Origin: Arthrobacter antibioticus
GTDB lineage: Bacteria; Actinomycetota; Actinomycetes; Actinomycetales; Micrococcaceae
DNA length: 64,000 bases
Direction of reading: 5' to 3'
Assembly (NCBI RefSeq): GCF_030063205.1
Contig: NZ_JASISQ010000003.1
Span: forward strand, 337,109 to 401,108
Positions 62,341-64,000 of this stretch are shown here, one piece after another. The notes beneath the pieces were generated by a model, which worked only from the letters and a program-made list of their open reading frames with translations, did no database searches and was not told where the DNA came from. Positions within the stretch are counted from its first letter, which is position 1; each line of letters starts with the position of its first letter. Both the position numbers and the translations under genes were made by a program.

Positions 62341-63297
62341 TCATGCTGTGCCAAGAATATTGGCAGGATGGGGCCCAAAGACTATGCGGACCGCGGTCAC
62401 GTCATATCCGGCGCGGCGAAAAGCCGCCGCCATCGGAGCGTTGGTCGTGTCAGTCGTACCCGTGATGCTGGGTGCACCGTTATCCCGGTGCATGATCGTG
62501 ATTTCCGCAAGGAGGTCATCGACGAAACCATGTCCACGATGCTCTGGGACTACTCCGAGATAGCTCACGCTCGCGTTATAGGCACTCCGGGAAGGAATGA
62601 TGAACCCAACGCGATCTCCCTTCAGATTCTGGGCGATTCGCCACATCTGTCGATCACCGGGAAGCCCCAGGTAGAAATCGAGATCGTCCGCTGCTTGAAC
62701 GTCCGGTCCAAGCTCTGCCAAGTCTGCCTGTGTGTGTATGTCCAGGCTTCCTTGGGCGGCCTCGCTGAAGATCTCAAGGAACACCCGATCATCAGCAGGG
62801 GTGAAGGTCAGCCTGTCGCTGCGCTTAGGTGTGGGTTTGTTCCCCGTCCAGGCATAGCTCAGCCTTTCAATGGTCTCACTCAGCCCAGCGGACACGACGG
62901 CGTCTTGGCGCCACTTGACTGCTGCGACGGCACGCGGGTCGTCGTGCCAGTTTTGAGGGACATCCATATTCAGATCGGGAAGGCGATCGATGCCGCTCGC
63001 GCGCAACGCGTGGTGCCCGGCCTCGACGAGGCGGCCCGCGATGATGCCCGGGTCAGTGATTGACGGGTCTACCCAGAGGCAATCCAGCGAGACGGGATAA
63101 TCAGAGTGGGGTTGTCCCCACCACAAGGCGCGCGCTATGAGCCGCCCGTTGATTTCGTGTAGCCAGCTCCATTCGGGCCGATATTGATGGAGTTCGAGTT
63201 CGCGGCGGTAGCGCTCCGCGTCGATGATCCCTACGGGGTCCTCGGCGCGCGCAGAAAGCAGAAGATCGAGGTCAGAAATTGATGCAGGTCGAAACAT
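62341..63297 (-). CDS. GNAT-family N-acetyltransferase (two-domain)
   Basis: Protein of 318 aa. The N-terminal half is a degenerate GNAT-like fold (FRPASISDLDLLLSARAEDP; LDCLWVDPSITDPGIIAGRL). The C-terminal half has the acetyl-CoA motif VSYLGVVPEHRGHGFVDDLL and the end ITGTTDTTNAPMAAAFRRAG. Two-domain members of this type occur widely in actinobacteria, with unknown substrates. GGAGG lies 8-9 nt before the ATG and is paired in a hairpin. Confidence 0.82.
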   Translation of the reverse strand: MFRPASISDLDLLLSARAEDPVGIIDAERYRRELELHQYRPEWSWLHEINGRLIARALWWGQPHSDYPVSLDCLWVDPSITDPGIIAGRLVEAGHHALRASGIDRLPDLNMDVPQNWHDDPRAVAAVKWRQDAVVSAGLSETIERLSYAWTGNKPTPKRSDRLTFTPADDRVFLEIFSEAAQGSLDIHTQADLAELGPDVQAADDLDFYLGLPGDRQMWRIAQNLKGDRVGFIIPSRSAYNASVSYLGVVPEHRGHGFVDDLLAEITIMHRDNGAPSITGTTDTTNAPMAAAFRRAGYDVTAVRIVFGPHPANILGTA

Positions 63298-63304
63298 GAA
63301 GGAA

Positions 63305-63322
63305 GCCTCCGGTTCAGGAGGC
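63305..63322 (-). promoter_or_regulatory. Hairpin that pairs the ribosome site of the GNAT gene
   Basis: On the minus strand GCCTCC-TGAACC-GGAGGC forms a perfect 6-bp stem that contains the GGAGG ribosome site of the gene starting at 63297. Translation would depend on opening this stem. A further dyad (CATGGG/CCCATG around 63368-63388) lies in the leader. Confidence 0.5.
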
Positions 63323-63385
63323 GACTCGCCCGGTGAACGATCCAGGCCCTATCGTGCCCGGGTGAGTTCATGGGAGGAGGCGCCC

Positions 63386-63430
63386 ATGGTTGTGGTGATC
63401 ACGCTGGGCCTCCTTCCCGGTAGCACTTGA
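63386..63430 (+). other. Short ORF with strong ribosome site: leader peptide or truncated gene start
   Basis: GGGAGGAGG (63372-63380) precedes ATG 63386, encoding MVVVITLGLLPGST and a TGA. Seven of 14 residues are Val, Ile or Leu. The frame ends about 10 nt before the IS30 fragment. It may be the surviving 5' end of a plus-strand gene cut off by the IS, or a branched-chain-rich attenuator peptide. Confidence 0.3.
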
Positions 63431-63440
63431 GACATGTGAC

Positions 63441-63567
63441 GGCGAATTCAATCGGTCGTCGCACCAGGGGCTTTCTCTGGTTCCGATAGTAGCTGTTCCA
63501 TGGCCTGTGCGGGGGTCCTACCTCCGAGGATCCTGCGGGGTCGGTCGTTGAGCTCGGTGGCGACTTC
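63441..63567. repeat. 127-bp direct repeat, copy 1
   Basis: Identical base for base to 63874-64000. It contains the 3' end of an IS30-family transposase gene (minus strand). The repeat may continue beyond the right edge of the window. Confidence 0.9.
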
Positions 63568-63630
63568 CAGCAGCCGCTTCGGTGAGTGCACGGACAGATC
63601 CGTGCCCTTGGGAAAGTACTGGCGCAGGAG
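63448..63630 (-). pseudogene. IS30-family transposase, C-terminal fragment, copy 1
   Basis: The 60 C-terminal residues: LLRQYFPKGTDLSVHSPKRL, EVATELNDRPRRILGGRTPA and EQLLSEPEKAPGATTD. This is a different IS30 lineage from the one at 59.3 kb, judged by the distinct C-terminus. The gene is cut at 63630/63631, exactly where an IS3-type end begins, so an IS3 insertion disrupted it. Confidence 0.85.
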
Positions 63631-63873
63631 TGGAGTGGTCCCCGAAAGTTGGACGGGTTAATAAAACTCTACGTGATGGCCGTTTTGTTGGCACGGTATT
63701 CGTCGGGACTGAGGTAGCCGAGTCGCTTTTGGATGCGTGTACTGTTCCACCACTGCATGTACTCTGATAGCCCTACGTGGAACTGCTCGATGGTTTCGGG
63801 TTGCTGAATGCGGAACCATTCCTCTTTTAGATGACTGAAGAAGCCCTCCATCGCGGCGTTGTCCAGGCATGTT
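63631..63873 (-). mobile_element. IS3-family element fragment inside IS30 sequence
   Basis: The end TGGAGTGGTCCCCGAAAGTT (63631 on) has the look of an IS3-family terminal repeat. The transposase C-terminus on the minus strand (stop at 63669) reads CLDNAAMEGFFSHLKEEWF, GLSEYMQWWNSTRIQKRLG, YLSPDEYRANKTAIT, including the last catalytic Glu region of orfB. The upstream part of the element is missing: at about 63870 the sequence switches to a second copy of the IS30 3' end. Confidence 0.85.
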
Positions 63874-64000
63874 GGCGAATTCAATCGGTCGTCGCACCAG
63901 GGGCTTTCTCTGGTTCCGATAGTAGCTGTTCCATGGCCTGTGCGGGGGTCCTACCTCCGAGGATCCTGCGGGGTCGGTCGTTGAGCTCGGTGGCGACTTC
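63874..64000. repeat. 127-bp direct repeat, copy 2, with IS30 transposase C-terminus
   Basis: Second identical copy of 63441-63567, running off the right edge. On the minus strand it encodes the same IS30 C-terminus, with the stop at 63881-63883. Whether the rest of an intact IS30 transposase lies outside cannot be seen. Confidence 0.9.

Noticed and set aside
62311..63063. 250-codon plus-strand frame opposite the two-domain GNAT gene
   Set aside because: The minus-strand protein has an acetyl-CoA motif and ribosome site; the plus-strand frame is a shadow.
63298..63430. T-box riboswitch upstream of the GNAT gene
   Set aside because: A stem masking the ribosome site is present, but I cannot find a T-box consensus or stem I, and the leader is cut by IS sequence.

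Overview
The window looks like a chromosome segment of a Gram-positive actinobacterium of the Micrococcaceae, most like Arthrobacter and its close relatives. The evidence is the mid-to-high G+C codon use (judged by eye), frequent GTG starts, AGGAG ribosome sites, ATGA-type overlaps, and gene families typical of that group: a tryptophan-rich sensory protein of about 276 aa, DUF1537 kinases, a Mak_N_cap protein, DUF805 and TIGR01777 proteins. No rRNA, tRNA or CRISPR array was recognised.

Left part (1-15 kb): a PutP-type sodium/proline symporter, a TspO-like membrane protein, two small or unknown genes, and a minus-strand peptide-type ABC importer (two permeases, one fused double ATPase, and an unusually last-placed lipoprotein binding protein). 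These are followed by a large unknown protein with an S1-like segment and a coiled coil, isopentenyl-diphosphate isomerase, an SDR and a TetR regulator.

Centre-left (15.3-29.5 kb): the most coherent system is a four-carbon sugar supercluster made of two convergent operons, each with its own GntR regulator. The plus-strand operon (DUF1537 tetronate kinase, LtnD-like dehydrogenase, GntP permease, class II aldolase) fits tetronate catabolism. The minus-strand operon (TIM-barrel isomerase, DAK kinase, RpiB, 3-hydroxyacyl-CoA-dehydrogenase-like protein, SDR, a 35-aa membrane peptide, MFS transporter, TIM-family isomerase) fits tetritol/erythrulose catabolism to erythrose 4-phosphate. A perfect TCCTATAGGA palindrome precedes both this operon and its presumed regulator. 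A 17-bp palindrome lies in the tetronate promoter.

Centre (29.6-43.8 kb): an alpha/beta hydrolase, an FMN reductase, an asparagine-to-fumarate operon (gntR-asparaginase-aspA), a DUF5107 protein, a TetR-controlled TIGR01777 gene with twin operators, a second hydrolase, a Mak_N_cap protein, and a TPP-enzyme/ureohydrolase pair that may be 2-ketoarginine decarboxylase and guanidinobutyrase. Two copies of a GAGCGAGCG-rich extragenic repeat sit directly at gene ends.

Right part (43.8-64 kb): an accessory region. It begins with about 1.4 kb without genes, then carries an APH(6)-like kinase, a RibD/DHFR-like reductase, several decayed genes (a membrane gene, DUF805, and RidA with one amber codon), and an ABC transporter/two-component locus flanked by two beta-lactamase-fold hydrolases. 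A YefM-YoeB toxin-antitoxin pair follows, then a decayed IS30 element, acetyltransferases, and a mosaic of IS3 and duplicated IS30 fragments at the right edge.
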